From the NCBI GenBank assembly GCA_028023455.1, contig JAQFVV010012418.1, forward strand, positions 9,235,244 through 9,299,243: a stretch of DNA of 64,000 bases, given 5' to 3'. This stretch comes from Epiperipatus broadwayi. Taxonomy: Eukaryota > Onychophora > Udeonychophora > Euonychophora > Peripatidae. Each line of letters opens with the position of its first letter. The first letter of the stretch is position 1. Shown piece by piece: positions 23,201-38,200 of the stretch. The notes beneath the pieces are model-generated. The model made no database searches and was not told the origin of the DNA. It was given only the letters and a program-made list of their open reading frames with translations. The translations under genes and the position numbers were made by a program.

Positions 23201-26200
23201 AAATTTGTAAATTATGGATATGGAAAGTAATATAAGACTAGATTGGGAAGCTATAATTAAAATTATTGAAGGGAAAATGCTAAGAATTAAGTGTTGATAA
23301 AATAAAAAAAGAGTGAAAAAAGAGATATGGCATACTTATAATAAAAAAAATTACAAAAAGTGCATAGAATAGAATACCGAGAAAAAAAAGTAAATCAAAA
23401 AGTAAGTGAATCTTACAACCTGGTTTAAATTTACATTATATAGATGTTAATCAGTCTTCAGATTTTCCTTTCTGTTAGTCAGCACAGATAATTATCCAAT
23501 AATGATTAGTAAATGCATATCCAGCTATTCTTAACCAAAGTATACAATAAAAGTGAAAAAAAAAAAAATCTCACCATGGCCAATCTTTTTTTATTGTTTA
23601 TTTATAAAAGTTTGTTGGAAATGCCTTTATTCTGTACAAGTCTTTGAAAATTCTTTTATCTTTTGCATATGACTCCATACTGAAACAGTAAGGTCTGCTT
23701 TGCAGATCTTCGTTTCGCCTTTTCTCACCTACTTCCTACCCTCACACCTTAGTTTGAACCCCAATCTATCGTAGTGTGTCTGCAATACACTTATATACCG
23801 AAAATCCCGCCTAATTTTAAACCACGAGTACAATGCTCGTATTATATATATAACTCATTCCCAAATAAATAAAAGATTATGAATTATGTATTTGTTCACA
23901 TAATTTACATTTATTTAAAAGTAGGTTATATAAGTTGTAATTGCGCACACACTATGATATCCATTTTAAAACATATCAAAATTATAAATTGTTAAAGTTA
24001 TTTTGTTTGAATCTATTTACAAATATATTACCGTCGTAATATATTTTGATTTAAAATAAAATTCATTTAGTAAATATTCGTTTAGTAAATAGATTCAAAT
24101 ATTGCAATTTAAAAAGTAAAATCATTTTCTTTAATTTAATAAAAGTTATTCCAAATATTTCTGTTAAAATAAATGAGGGACAATAGTTTAATTAGTAAAT
24201 GTTGTATAAGTTTATCTAAAAACAGCGGTACTTGTGTATAATTCAACCGATGACGTATTACCCTGAAGGCATATCAGTCTAATCTTGCGATTTTTAAGAT
24301 AACGTCTCCAAGTGATCTGCGGACACATGTAATCGCTAAAATGTGTCCGCAGATCACGTGAACACGGTACGTTAAAAATCGCAAGATTAGACTGATATGC
24401 CTTCAGGGTAATACATCATCGGTTGAATTATCCAGGTCACATGTTAAAAAATATTCAAAAATGAAAAATATCTGATGCAGGTCAGGCAAATACTAAAAAA
24501 AAAAATGTACATGCATGCGTCAAAATATTATTCTCAATTTTAAAATACAACAGCGCGTAGCGCTGGAATTGGCAGGGGGGCCTCCAGATGTTTTTGTCGG
24601 GCCGCAGGCTTGGCGTACACATATATCAGGCATTGTATTACTCTCATAGCTGTATGATATAATTCAGAAATTAAAAATAAAATTAAAACGTAATTCAATG
24701 TAAGTTTGAGAATTGTAGAAATATTAACAAATATTTTTTGTAAATAAGTTTGAGAATTGTAGAAATATTAACAAAAACTTTTTGTAAATTTTAAATAAAC
24801 ACCTAAATAAAAAAGACGTGATCTAATGCAAATCTGGTATTAATGGCATCCAGAAAACACCGCACTTTTACATGCATTTGGTAATTTTAAAAACGTACTG
24901 CATATTGCAAAATTGATTTAAAAAATTATTTCAAATTATTTACACATTAAAAACGTAATGTAGAAATATTAACAAAAAGTTTTTGTAAATTTAAAATAAA
25001 TAAAACACTTTACCTGAATTAATGCGAATCTGGCATTAATGGCGTCCTTGTTATCACATGCATTTGGTAATGTATATTCCAAATTTGTTTTAAAAAATTA
25101 TTGAAAATTATTTACACATTAAACGTAATTCAATGTAAGTTTCAGAATTGTAGAAATATTAACAAAAACTTTTTGTAAATTTAAAATAAACAGATAAATA
25201 AAAAACACTTTACCGGAGAATAAATTATTTACACATTAAACGTAATTCAATGTAAGTTTGAGAATTGTAGAAATATTAACAAAAATTTTTTGTAAATTTA
25301 AAATAAACAGATAAATAAAACACTTTACCCGAATTAACAGCTCAAAAAAGTAACTGTGATGCCGTGGATAGCAAAATTGCAATAGACAGAAAAATCAAAA
25401 AATTTCCCAAACCTCTCTACAAATTTTAAATCTCGCGGGTGAAAAAAAAAAAAATTGACTCTCTGATGGATTAATCACGCCAGTCACTTGGTTACCATGA
25501 CAACGTTGTCATGCAAAAAACGTCGATGTCTACCGGAAGGGAAATCGGTAAGTCAAAAACGTCATCGGTTGAATTATACACAAGTACCAAAACAGCAGAT
25601 GTCCACTTAAGGTTTTCTTTAATTAATAAAAGTAATTTTTAACTAAATCTAGTTTGTAATTCGAATGTTGACAGGGAAATTAACAAAAGAAATTAATTAA
25701 TGTTGAATTCCTTTAGACATTCCGATGATTTAATTACAGCTGATAAGTCCGATATTTGTCTAATGCTCCAGGGCAGTTCTATTGTTAAATTCCACTATAA
25801 AAAGGAGGTTTTTCTTTTGTTCTCTAGTTAGTTAGTAGTTTTTATTCTAATGTGCCTAAGAAAAATCATTCTGGGTTCTATTCTAATAAATTGCTAACTT
25901 TGACATGTCAGAGTAGAGGCGTTAAGATGGCTATGTCCCCTCGGAATAGCCAGCCGCTGCTCCATACCATCAAAAGCTATCACATAAGAAACCCCGGAAC
26001 TGCTGCTGCTGCAAAAATATGAACCTTCCAGATTTTGCTGCTGAATTATAAAACCTGCCGAACATCTACCTGCAAATGCTTCTCCAGAGGTAACCTAAAT
26101 TAACCCAAGAGCTCTTGTGATAACTAACATGCTATAGCTATTTAAAATTGTTTTTTTTATATTTCACATAACTTCATTATGTATTTCTTTAATGTGTTTA

Positions 26201-29200
26201 AATGTACTCAACATTTTGCTCTCTATCCTTGGGTTAATATTTTCTATTTATAAAGCTTTCTTTTATTTACTATGTAACGGTTAGAATCGTCTATCTCGCT
26301 AACACACTGCAGAATTCAAACCCCAGACACGAAACTGAACATTCTAGGAGGGGTTGCCTTCTAGATATACTAAGTTCGAATCTAAAGCCCAAATTTCACA
26401 GCGCCATCTACGTGACAACGCATCTGATGCCACTACTAGTATGACCTTTGACCGGTGCCTGGTGGTCAGGGAGAAACAAAAGACTCTATACTAAAAGAAG
26501 TTTGGGTGGCTAATTAACGTCTATGGATTTACAAAAGAAATGCAGAAAATATATATATAGACCGAGACAGTGATAGGAATCAAATAAAATAAGAGATCAA
26601 ATTTAGTTTTAAATAATTTCACACAATTTATTTATATAAATTATATATATAACGCCACTGTCTGCTTATATGAGACAGGGACGCGTATTAAATAATTGTT
26701 GGCATTATATTTCAATAAATGACAAAAGGTTTTAAAACAAAGTGATATATTCTATTCCTCGGGCTAATAGCATTACGATAATGTGCTTGACGAGATAGGA
26801 ACATGTGCGAGGTGCTTTGAGTAAGTATACAAGTTTAAGAAAATATTTGAAATTAAGTGTTCTAAAATATTCATTGATTTCGAGAATAGCACGGACAAAA
26901 GCTTACTAAGCAACAAAGTGGGACTGTGATCAAAGCATTTATTTGAGAATAATAATAATAAAGTTACATTGGGAGGTCAGTATTGCTGATAATGAATTTA
27001 TTAAAGTTGGAGGGTGTGACACGTTTAAGTCACGGATGCTTTGTAAAATAAATATAAAATAAAACAATATCGAATATCCGGAATGATTACGGAGGGCGTC
27101 TCGCCGCTAACCCGTAGGAAAGTATTTTGATGAACAGCCGAAACTTAGCGACTGTGTGACGATTGCGTTTAATTCCCAGGGGTGTCATTTGGGACACCCT
27201 CTGCCTGGAAACTTGCAATAAGTGAAAAGAACGGACTTTGCCGTGTAAAGAATCCTTGGAAAAATAAAACAAAGCGGTCTCAACAACCAATTCATTTACC
27301 AGCAATACGAGACGAGTGTATATAAAACATACTGAATGGGTTTTACTTGGATTAAGAGAAATGCCCAATCAAATTCCCCGAAATTCATTTAAAAGGGTCC
27401 GCACATTCTCGACGTCAATGATGAACTTTGTAATTAAAGTAGAACACGGTAATTAAAATAGGAAAATGCATGCTTGCGGGTTTGAAAAGTAAGTATAGAT
27501 TGATATACGCAATCATGCATTAAGGGACACATTTAATCATTGACCTCGCACATACTCTTATATTAGATTAAAATCAATAACATGTAGATTTTAAACTATG
27601 TGATTATATTATATTAAAGAAAAGAATCGCCCTCGAACGAGTGATTTGCAAGATAATAAAATTGGAAAATTATAAATTTAAAATATGCCTTAATAGCGGC
27701 GTCTTACTTTCAATAAAGGGAATAGTTCACTCGGTCAAAGACGATTCTGACACATTATCATAATAAAATAAAAGAAAGCTTTATAAATAGAAAATATTAA
27801 CCCAAGGATAGAGAGCAAAATGTTGAGTATATTTAAACACATTAAAGAAATACATAATGAAGTTATGTGAAATATAAGGAAAACAATTTTAAATAGCTAT
27901 AGCATGTTAGTTATCACAAGAGCTCTTGGGTTAATTTAGGTTACCTCTGGAGAAGCATTTGCAGGTAGATGTTCGGCAGGTTTTATAATTCAGCAGCAAA
28001 ATCTGGAATGTTCATATTTTTGCAGCAGCAGCAGTTCCGGGGTTTCTTATGTGATAGCTTTCGATGGTATGGAGCAGCGGCTGGCTATTCCGAGGGGACA
28101 TAGCCATCTTAACGCCTCTACTCTGACATGTCAAGGTTAGCAATTTATTAGAATAGAACACAGAATGATTTCTCTTAGACACATTAGAATAAAAACTACT
28201 AACTAACTGGAGAACAAAAGAAAAACCTCCTTTTTATAGTGGAATTTAACAATAGAACTGCCCTGGAGCATTACAAAAATATCGGACTTATCAGCTGTAA
28301 TTAAATCATCGGAATGTCTAAAGGAATTCAACATTAATTAATTTCTTTTGTTAATTTCCCTGTCGACATTCGAATTACAAACTAGATTTAGTTAAAAATT
28401 ACTTTTATTAATTAAAGAAAACCTTAAGTGGACATCTGCTGTTTTTAGATAAACTTATACAACATTTACTAATTAAACTATTGTCCCTCATTTATTTTAA
28501 CAGAAATATTTGGAATAACTTTTATTAAATTAAAGAAAATGATTTTACTTTTTAAATTGCAATATTTGAATCTATTTACTAAACGAATATTTACTAAATG
28601 AATTTTATTTTAAATCAAAATATATTACGACGGTAATATATTTGTAAATAGATTCAAACAAAATAACTTTAACAATTTATAATTTTGATATGTTTTAAAA
28701 TGGATATCATAGTGTGTGCGCAATTACGACTTATATAACTTACTTTTTAATAAATGTAAATTATGTGAACAAATACATAATTCATAATATTTTATTTTAT
28801 TTGGGAATAAGTTATATATATAATACGAGCATTGTGCTCGTGGTTTAAAATTAGGCGGGATTTTCGGTATATAAGTGTATTGCAGACACACTACGATAGA
28901 TTGGGGTTCAAACTAAGGTATGAGGGTAGGAAGTAGGTGAGAAAAGGTGAAACGAAGATCTGCAAAGCAGACCTTACTGTTTCACATTCCCTTAGTGATG
29001 GAACAAAAAAAAAATTGTTAAAAAAAAAAGATCTTACAACAGGTGTCCACCTATGAAGCCTGCATAAAAAAAAATTTACAAGATAACCCATAATGTACAG
29101 GATATAAATATAATGAAGAAACGAAACTGAATTATATACCCGGATCATATTAATAAATCTACCATCTAGCGAACATTTTCTATTATCTCCCCCCCCCCTT

Positions 29201-32200
29201 CTTTCAACAAAATTTTATTTAAAAAACTAATAGTTTAACACTGTTTATATCCGATCTCCTTTTTATATTATCCTGTGACGTGTCCATTTCTCTTTTTTTT
29301 TGTTGTTGTTGTTTTTTTAAAACTACTATAATCCTGAGTCTGGTGGGTAATCACTGCTTTTATAATTTGATGACTGCAGTCTCAGATTATCAGGTCTTTA
29401 ACATCTATATTAAGACAAACTAAAACTAGTATGTTGTATTAAATTTATTGGTTATTATATACATACTTAATTTTTTGTCTATACAAAGTTATTATTGCCA
29501 TGTTTTATATTTCAGAATTTATCAGTTATATGTGAATGTATAATAACCAATAAATCCAATACATGTTAGTTTTAGTTTGTCTTATTTGGGCTACATTTGA
29601 GTTTTTTTTTAAATTAATGCATTATCACTGTTTTAAATAGTCATCCAAAATATTTAATATGAATATATTTATAAATAAAAATTTCATGATAAAAATAAAT
29701 TAAGAATAATTAAATTTAAAAAGTTTCTTATTAAAATCCAAAATACTTCCAACCATAATGAATTTAGTATTAGGATCAAAGCCATTCAATCCAATAAAAA
29801 CAAGCTTTAATTTATCAAAACAAACAAACTATTATCTACATATCTTATAAATATATTTTAAAAGAACAGTACTGCTGTTTAAAAAGTTAATATAGACACA
29901 GCACATTCTGTCTTTATAAAACATATCATTACATATCAAATATTTAGAATCCTCTAATAGTATAAACAAATCACAAATAATATTAATTTTAATAGCAGAA
30001 ATATTTTCAACATTTAAACAAACAAAGACATCAATAGCAAAATAATTAATTCTATGGATACTTCAAAATTAAGCTGACACAGAATATTCATCAACACTAA
30101 ATCTAATTTTTAAAACCAAAAGTACATTTTAAAGTTATCTCTATCCGATTTAAAACTGAAAAAAATCTTAGAGTAAATTATTAGGTCCATTAATTTTTTT
30201 TTCATAACTTACATATTTTTCCAACTTCATGTAATGTTAGTTTATATAAAAAAAATTGACTTTCTTACCTACAAGTAATTTTGTTTTACCATTTAAGTTT
30301 GTACTTTTAAATGAATTTAATAACCAAAATATATATTTTGTTTATCCTGATTTATTTTTCAAAAGTAAAATCTAGCTTTTACTACTAATTGACAAGCTTT
30401 CTGAGACTAGATTTCATTAATCTATAATAGCTCTTTAGTTGGGATTTATTGAAGTAAACGTGGACCTCTTTCACTCCAAACCCAAGTTTTTATAAAGCTA
30501 TTTTTATAGGTGTAATAATGCAAAAGAAAAACATTTTCCATGACATCCTGAAAATAATAATTAAATAAAAAATGGAAATTAAAAGATTATATCATTGTAA
30601 ATAGAGATAACTTTACCATTTGATATTGCCAGGAACTATCAACTACTATTAATTGATAATACTCCTGAGGTTAAACAAGTTTTCTCTATCAACCCATAAT
30701 AGCTCTTTTGCTGAGGGTTATATATATATATACAGTATATGTACATTGAGATAGATAGTGGCTTATGTCAATCTATAATTTATTTTAGAAATATAGCAGT
30801 TGGTAGTTGTGAATCAAATTCAAGCTTCATAAAGTAGATTGAGTTTTTTTGTTTATATATAGACTCACATTATATACACACATATTGATAAAGGTTTGCA
30901 TTTGTAATCAATTTTATTCAATTTTAGTTTTAGTTTTAAAAAGATAAAAAAACTGATTTATTTTTAACTAAATGTATTTTAAATAAATTTGTTTTAAAAC
31001 TTATAGGGACAAAGCTTGATTAAATATTATTTTTTTTCTATTTTTATTATCTAATTAAAATTCTTAGAAAAATCAATTTCATTTTAAGCTTTTGAAAATG
31101 TTGAATATCAATTAATAATATTTTAAGTGACATCTATAAACATATGGGCTTGTTTAAGTAAAAAATTGTATAAACATGTAGGCTGGTTTGATTAGTAAAT
31201 TTTGTAAACACATAGGCTTGTTAATTAAAAGAAAAAGGTATTTGTAAAGTGGATAATATATAATGCACCAAAAACCAGGCTTGAAACTGTTACAAAATAA
31301 AAAGATACTAGATATTCACATACCTGTAGATGCAGTAATTATATATATATATGGTTATTTGAGGCAAAATAACAAAACAGTTAATCAAGATAGGTTTGAG
31401 AGGTATTTTGTGCTCATTGTTTTGATGGAGTATGTGTATATATATATTATTATGAAACCAAATATAAAAAAGAACTTTCTGGAAAATGTATAATTTATAT
31501 TTTTATGTATAATTTTTATTTTATTTTTAATTAAAAATAAAATATGTCGTTGCTGAAAAATGAAGCAGGTGTTATCTATGAAATGCTATTTGCATTATTT
31601 ATTGTATAAAGTTATTTTTAAAATTTCCAAATGGGCTGTTTTAAGGTAAAATTTTCTAAAAGGTTTTCTTTTATCAAAAAATGAAAAGAAAACAAAAGAA
31701 GCTGGATCTAAAACAGTGGTATGCAGGACTGAGTAGATTGGATAGGATAAGATTAAAAATATCAGACATTTTCTGCAGTTACGGAAAAAATTGCACAAGA
31801 CAGAAATAAATAGAACTTTCTAGAATAAAAGAAAGAAAATATAAATAGAAAAAAAATCAAGAAATTGAGGATTATTATTATTGACTGATTGTTATTGCTT
31901 GGTGATACTGACTGCTGTGTTATACATTGCTATTCTGAGTAATCCAATTGTTATTGGAAGAAAATTATATGTGTGCCAGCATGAAGTCTTAAACATGCTG
32001 GGCTTTATCCCAGCATTTCATAAAGAAAGAAAAATATGGCACATGATCCTGTCATTGATTGAATTTTAAGTCCACATAAACACATTCATCTCATCAAATA
32101 TTATAGCTCATCATTGTTTCATCAAAAGTTTCAAAGTAAAGACATTTTTGGACAATCTCTATGGCAATAGCTTTATCAAGTAAGCTTATTTTCTGTGTGT

Positions 32201-35200
32201 AGATGAATGATCTCATTTCTCAGGGACTAAAGGTAATTTCTATGTTATTTTTAGTTTATAATCGTACAAGTTCTAAATTCATATATTTGCAATTTATCGT
32301 TTTTTTATATTTGAAATTATGTAAACAACATTAAATTAAAATAATTAATTTTTGTATTAAATAATAATTTCTACTTAATAAAAAATATATATGCTTGCAT
32401 TTATTAAACAATTGAGCACTTTTATTTAGTTAATCTTTTATTTCTATGATTATTCGTTTAGTCAAAATATGTTTTTCAAATAGTTTTAATGCGATTTACC
32501 CGGTTATTGACACATCTCAATCAGTATGGATACTACCTGTCCTGAATGAGCTAGATAGTGATCAGGCTTTCCATTAGTGTGCTATCATCAATCTTATTAA
32601 TCTGTTAGCATAATTCTTATGTAAACCATAGGATTGTCACTTGAAATCAGAGAATGCTGATGCCCATAAATATGCTGATCGGTGAATATTGATTAGAGGA
32701 TTGGAAAGGTTAATACTGTTTATATATACATATATCATTATGTTTATTTTTTAATGGGAGGAGTTTTAGAATAACTTATCTCCAGGTCTATGGCTACTAT
32801 AAGGCCGTCTCATTAATTTATAAATGATAGATTTAAGTCTGATAGCATATGATCAACCATGAGAGTTGACCAAATATAATTGGATACATTAGAAGAAGTG
32901 TCACCACTCATTACAATAAAGACTTGCTCAGAAAATAATTGATTGGTGTTCTGTTTCATCTTTTGACCATTGTATCTGCCTGCTTAACATGATGTATATT
33001 GAATCTTCACCTGTAACTGAAGTAATAGATATGCATTGATAACCACCACATGAACAAACTTCCTCCAGCATATAATCCATAATCATTAGCATGTTCTATT
33101 CTGCCTGCTGAATTTGAAACAAATACTGTGCCAACTATCTTTATGTATGCAGTTAAACAGATACATTTCTCATTAGTAAAGAGAACATTTCATACCAACT
33201 CTACATATCTGATTGTGACTAAGATTGCAAATCAGTAAATGAAAAAAAGTCTTCACACACAAACCACTAAAGAACTCTATCTCACCAATGTATGTACATT
33301 TATATATAATTCCACTTGAAAGAAAATAATGTCTACGTGACTGTATTTTTTATTGAATTTAAAGGTAACCTTTTTATTTATGGACTATTTGCTAAACTTT
33401 AAAACTTACATTAAAACAGTGATATTTTTAATTTAGATGTTATATGTATTTACCTTTTATATTGAGTTAATTTAATATTTAGACATTATTAAACTTGAAT
33501 TTGTATTGATATTGTGGTGAGCTTTAAATATTTTTATTTTTATTGCAGATACTATAATAGTTTATATATATATTTTTAAATATTTAAGAAAAAAGAAATT
33601 ACTGATTTATACATTTTTATCCCTCATAAAGAGGTTTTTTTTTTTAAAAAAAAAAAAAAAATCACGTCCATGATTACTAATATTTAAAATAATCATTATT
33701 TAGCTTTACATCAATCTTTCTTCTAAATAGAAAGTTTTTTAAAAAAAAGTTTTAAAAAATATATATATAAGAAGACTTCATTATTTTTTATAGTTTAAAT
33801 ATTTAGTGTCTCTCTGAAGATATTTAAAATCATAATGTGATGTACCTCTAGCTATATAAATTGTTTAATAAGCTAATTTTATTATCCTCAAGTTTGTCTG
33901 TCTACTTTGTTTCCTTCACCCACCTCTGAAATTAAAAGAATTGGTACATATATATATCTTCTATGTATTTGTCCACCACACTTAAATTTAGTATATGTTT
34001 ACTTGCCTTCCAATGAATTATAATATTATTGCTGCTTGAGGTACTTGTGACTGATTTTGTTTTACTTTAGGTTTACAGATATTTCTTACCACAAATTATA
34101 TTTTGGTTTGTTCTTCAGGTAAGATGCTATTTATTATGTTTTGCTTTTAAAGAGATGTGGGATCAGTTGCATAATGTATAGATTTAATTTTATAATGGCC
34201 TGCATAGTGTAAACATTTATAATAAATTTATATTGAATTTAAGCTGCTCTGTTATTTATTTTTATGTAAAAGTCACATTTTAACTTATACCTCATATCTG
34301 ATAGAATTATATAAGTAACAGAGACTTTAGTAGTCTTCAGAGATGACATAGTATTATAATAAAGTCATGAAAATTAATATTCAAAGCAACAAGATATCAA
34401 ATGTACTATATGCTAATATATATAAGAAGAAATTACCACTGAATTACAACTGTACGTGAACTATATTATATTGTATTGTAAAGAAATTTTCTTTTTTGTT
34501 TATTGTTAGATCTGTTTTAGGATTTGATACTATTGTCTGCTCTGCTAATTGTTGTTTTCAAAGAATCTCTGCTTTCCATGATCTAGAGATAAATGTCTGT
34601 GAGTGATGGTGCAGCCATGTAGGAAGTTGTACTTAGTAATCACACCAGTAAACTTTTACATTCTAAGCTCTAGATCTAATGTTGGATATTAGTATGTCTA
34701 TTTTCCATTACAATATACTATGATGACCACGTAAAGTCGTCGACACACATATATAGTTATTAATAAAATTAGAAAGTAATAAAGGTGAAATAAATTAGCT
34801 AATAAATTTTTTTTAAAAAAAAAGAAGGAAGGGAAAAAAAGAAATTGAAATTCTAAATTACTGTGGATTTTGTAATAGTAAGAGAAGGGGAGGGGGGCTG
34901 CATAAATAAAGAAAGGCGTCTCTTTCTCTCGTGTAAGAAATGCTAGAAAGTTATTTTTGTTTATTGTGGGAGAGGGGAAGTGGATGCATAAAAAAAAAAA
35001 TGCGTTTCTTCTCTCTTTTAAAAAAATATATTATAACAAATTAAAATAAATGTAAAACGTAAATGTGAAAGAAAAAAATGAATGAATTGTAAACTTTAAA
35101 TAAAATAAATGTAATATGTGATATATAAAAAGAAACAATATGGCCGTAGGTGTGAAAGTCTGTTGGACAAATTAAATTCCACGGACAAAGAAATGTTATC

Positions 35201-38200
35201 AACGGAAGATCTTTGCCTGATCTGTTAAATTAATTGGGACTTACATTCCAGCCACTAATTAAATAAAGAAACATAATGATAAGAATTGGTTGGAAATCTA
35301 AGTCTTAATTAAAAAATTTTAAAAACAACGAACAAAGAAAGAGATTAAGAAAATGACAATTATTATCTGGCATTGCTAGTAGAGACTTTAGAGAAGCAAC
35401 AGCTAAAAAGAAAATGGAAGAAGTGCGTGGCTAGTGGCGTTAAAGGGACGTAGGTTCGGATTCGAGCCATCTCATCACTGACTCGCAATGTAAGATCTTT
35501 GCCTGACCTGCTAGAGGGACCGCCGCTTCTGTAGCTGTCAATTGAAACTCAACCTAAAGAATCAACCAGCAAACTGGATGAAAATAACCCCACAAACTGA
35601 GGAGGTTAATCAAGAGCGCTCGGAAGAAATACCCATGGGACAATTACAACAAAGCCTAGGTAAAAGCATGCATGCATTTTAATCTGTTTACTATTCATAA
35701 CTAAATATAAAATTAATGATTTGATAAAAATAGAACTCTATCAACAGGACTTTAAGAACTTTTATATCTGATCTATTTGCATATATTTATTATAGCCATG
35801 TATTTATAAGTGTGTGTTTTTATTATTATAATGTAATTTTTTATATAAAGTGTAAATATTATTATTAAACATATTTGTCATTAAATTTCGTATCCTTGCT
35901 TTATTCTCCTATCACCAAGCTACGACAGGGGGGAAACTGTAAGTAGTGATTAAAGGGGCATACTGATTTGTTTAAGATATTCATGTGCTGCTTGTTCGTG
36001 CGAAATCCCAATTCTAAAAAATAAATAGCAAGCGCTGGACATTCGTTAAGTTTCTTTGAAATAGTTTGCGTTGTTCAGCAGCCGAGGGTATCTTGGTCGG
36101 GAAAAATAACGCCAAGATAATATGTACGTATTGCCTTAGGGTTCGATCAAGGGTATAGATATGAAATTAAGTTTGTATCTGTATTAGCTCTCTGCTTGTA
36201 TTGTAACGGCGTTGGTTAAAATAATAAATAAGATAATAAAGAATCTAAGTTGTAAACAATAAATGGATAGAAATAAAAGTTATGAAAAGAATAAATGGAT
36301 ATAATAAATAAGTATAATATAGAATAAAATAATCGAAATAAATATAGTTGAAGGTACAAATAATTAATCAACCGTACGAATAACCATTTCCGTTATAATA
36401 CATATGAATGTGTGCATCAGTATCTGCATTACATGGGTATAGATAAGTAGCAAATTATTGTAAATACACCATTGCAAAATAAATATATATTTTAGAACTT
36501 TTTAGAAAGAAATTGTAATGATTAATTCAATACTTATAAACTAATTAGTTTTTGAATGGTAAGTTTTTTGTTCTTATTTACCGTTTTCATTTATTTTTTA
36601 TATAAAACAATTTACTGGATTGTTATTTTTTGGCAATAATATATGGTAAGTTGGATAGAAATGAGATGGCTACCTGAAAAAAAAAACCTGGAAAAACTTA
36701 CAAATTTAATCTGTGTTTGAATTCTATTATCGAACAAATATAACTGCACTAACTGCTAGATCTTTCATATATATTATTAAATTAAATACTTGCACAATGC
36801 AAAATGAATATGTAATTGTTTTTAAAGAAACTATTATTAAATTAAACTTAAAAAATTTAAATATGCAGACAATAGCAACTTAATATTGCATAATAAGATC
36901 ATTAAATAACATTTTTTGAGCAATCTGATAATTTACAGCTAGTAAATATGACTATCAAATTAACTTATTAATTTTAAATACTGTTTGACTGTATTTAGAT
37001 AGAATGTAAAGGCAAGTGTACATTATATTTCATCTTGTCAAACACAAAAGCGTATTACATAATCTGTATTGTTATAACAGTGAGGATTAATCTTGCAGCA
37101 TTATAATAGATGAATATTATTATTCTTTTAGTTAATACTGTTTTTGAGAGGAAATTATTTCTATTCAATATTAACTTTATTTTTATTTACCAAGATTTTA
37201 ATAAAAATAATACAGTGCAAAAATCTAAAAGAAATTTAAGAAAATATTGTTGAGCACACAATTTATAAGTGATAAATGCTTTTTAAGTAAATAATAGGAT
37301 ATGTTTTGTATGTTATTTAATATTTTTTATAATAATAAAAGAATATTATATATGTGTATATATAAAACCATTATAGACACATACACATATATATATATAA
37401 AACAAAAAATAGATTTAATTGTATACAATTCAATATACCAAACACAACACTCTTATCCCAGTAAAATTTGCAGTTAAAATTTAATTTCAAAATGCTGTTT
37501 ACATCATAAAATATTTTAATAGTCTTTTCTTTTGTTCCAAGCTCAGTAATTCATTAGAATATATTTCATTATTAGATAATTGAACGTTTTGATATATAAC
37601 AATTTATTTTTAAACAAAAATATTTTAAATTCAACCATTTTATTTAATATACAGAGGATAGTTTTAAAAAATTAAAAAAAAACATATTTTATAAATATGT
37701 TGGATCATTATTGTAAATATATATAAATTATGAAAAATTGTAGGTCATGTTTAATCGTGAATATTTTGTAATTTAAATGTTATTTTGAATTTAAATTTTA
37801 ATTGTAAATATTACTGGATGAAGATATACCGTAAGCTAACATTAACTAATTTTTATAAATTGGTAGAGTTTATATTTGATATATTGAATTTTATAAAGTT
37901 AATTCCAGTTTTTTGATTTTGTTATGTATTACTGTATTGATTTTTTAAAAATTTTGCAAATAGTTTTTAATAAATAATAAAATTAATTGTATTTGCTAAC
38001 AAGCGAACTTTCAATGCTAAATAGAATAAATGCTAGTCAAGAGTTGGTGGCTAGCAGTTAGCATAACTGACTTCCAAGCAGCTGGCCCGGGTTCGCTTCC
38101 CGGTCAACACTTTGACATATAAAAAAAAACAACTTTCAATGCTAGTATAATATTAATCACTCCCAGTATGAAAATGTTGGTAATTTTTTATCATTGGTTT

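Larger units (their letters stand above)
24227..25588. mobile_element. Nested element with 8-bp target duplication
   Basis: Terminal inverted repeats of 30 bp start GGTACTTGTGTATAATTC at 24227 and end in its reverse complement at 25588. The flanks repeat AAAACAGC at 24219-24226 and 25589-25596. The same site in the right arm of the host element (near 28433-28445) is uninterrupted, which proves the insertion. The left end is a further palindrome of about 200 bp. The interior repeats a unit of about 95-110 bp several times. No transposase is encoded. An 8-bp duplication suggests a hAT-, P- or Merlin-like mover, but the termini are not diagnostic. Confidence 0.85.
23681..28984. mobile_element. 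5.3-kb element with about 1.24-kb inverted arms
   Basis: Outer ends TGAAACAGTAAGG face each other at 23681 and 28984. The left arm runs to about 26291 (interrupted by a 1.36-kb insertion) and the right from about 27740. Once the insertion and its duplicated target are removed, both are about 1.24 kb and nearly identical. Each arm holds a TATAAAAAGGAGG box pointing inward (about 25799 on +, about 28240 on -) and a polyadenylation-like AATAAA-type signal further in. The 1.45-kb centre has no recognised protein. A foldback-type DNA element, or two LTRs in inverted order, would both fit. No clean target-site duplication is visible. Confidence 0.75.

Noticed and set aside
27087-27368. 93-residue - strand frame in the centre of the 5.3-kb inverted-arm element
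   Set aside because: No family resemblance. It could be a chance frame in a GC-richer segment.
38043-38110. Functional tRNA-Gly gene
   Set aside because: The acceptor stem is mismatched and it is followed by a short tail, an A run and target duplications, which mark a SINE.
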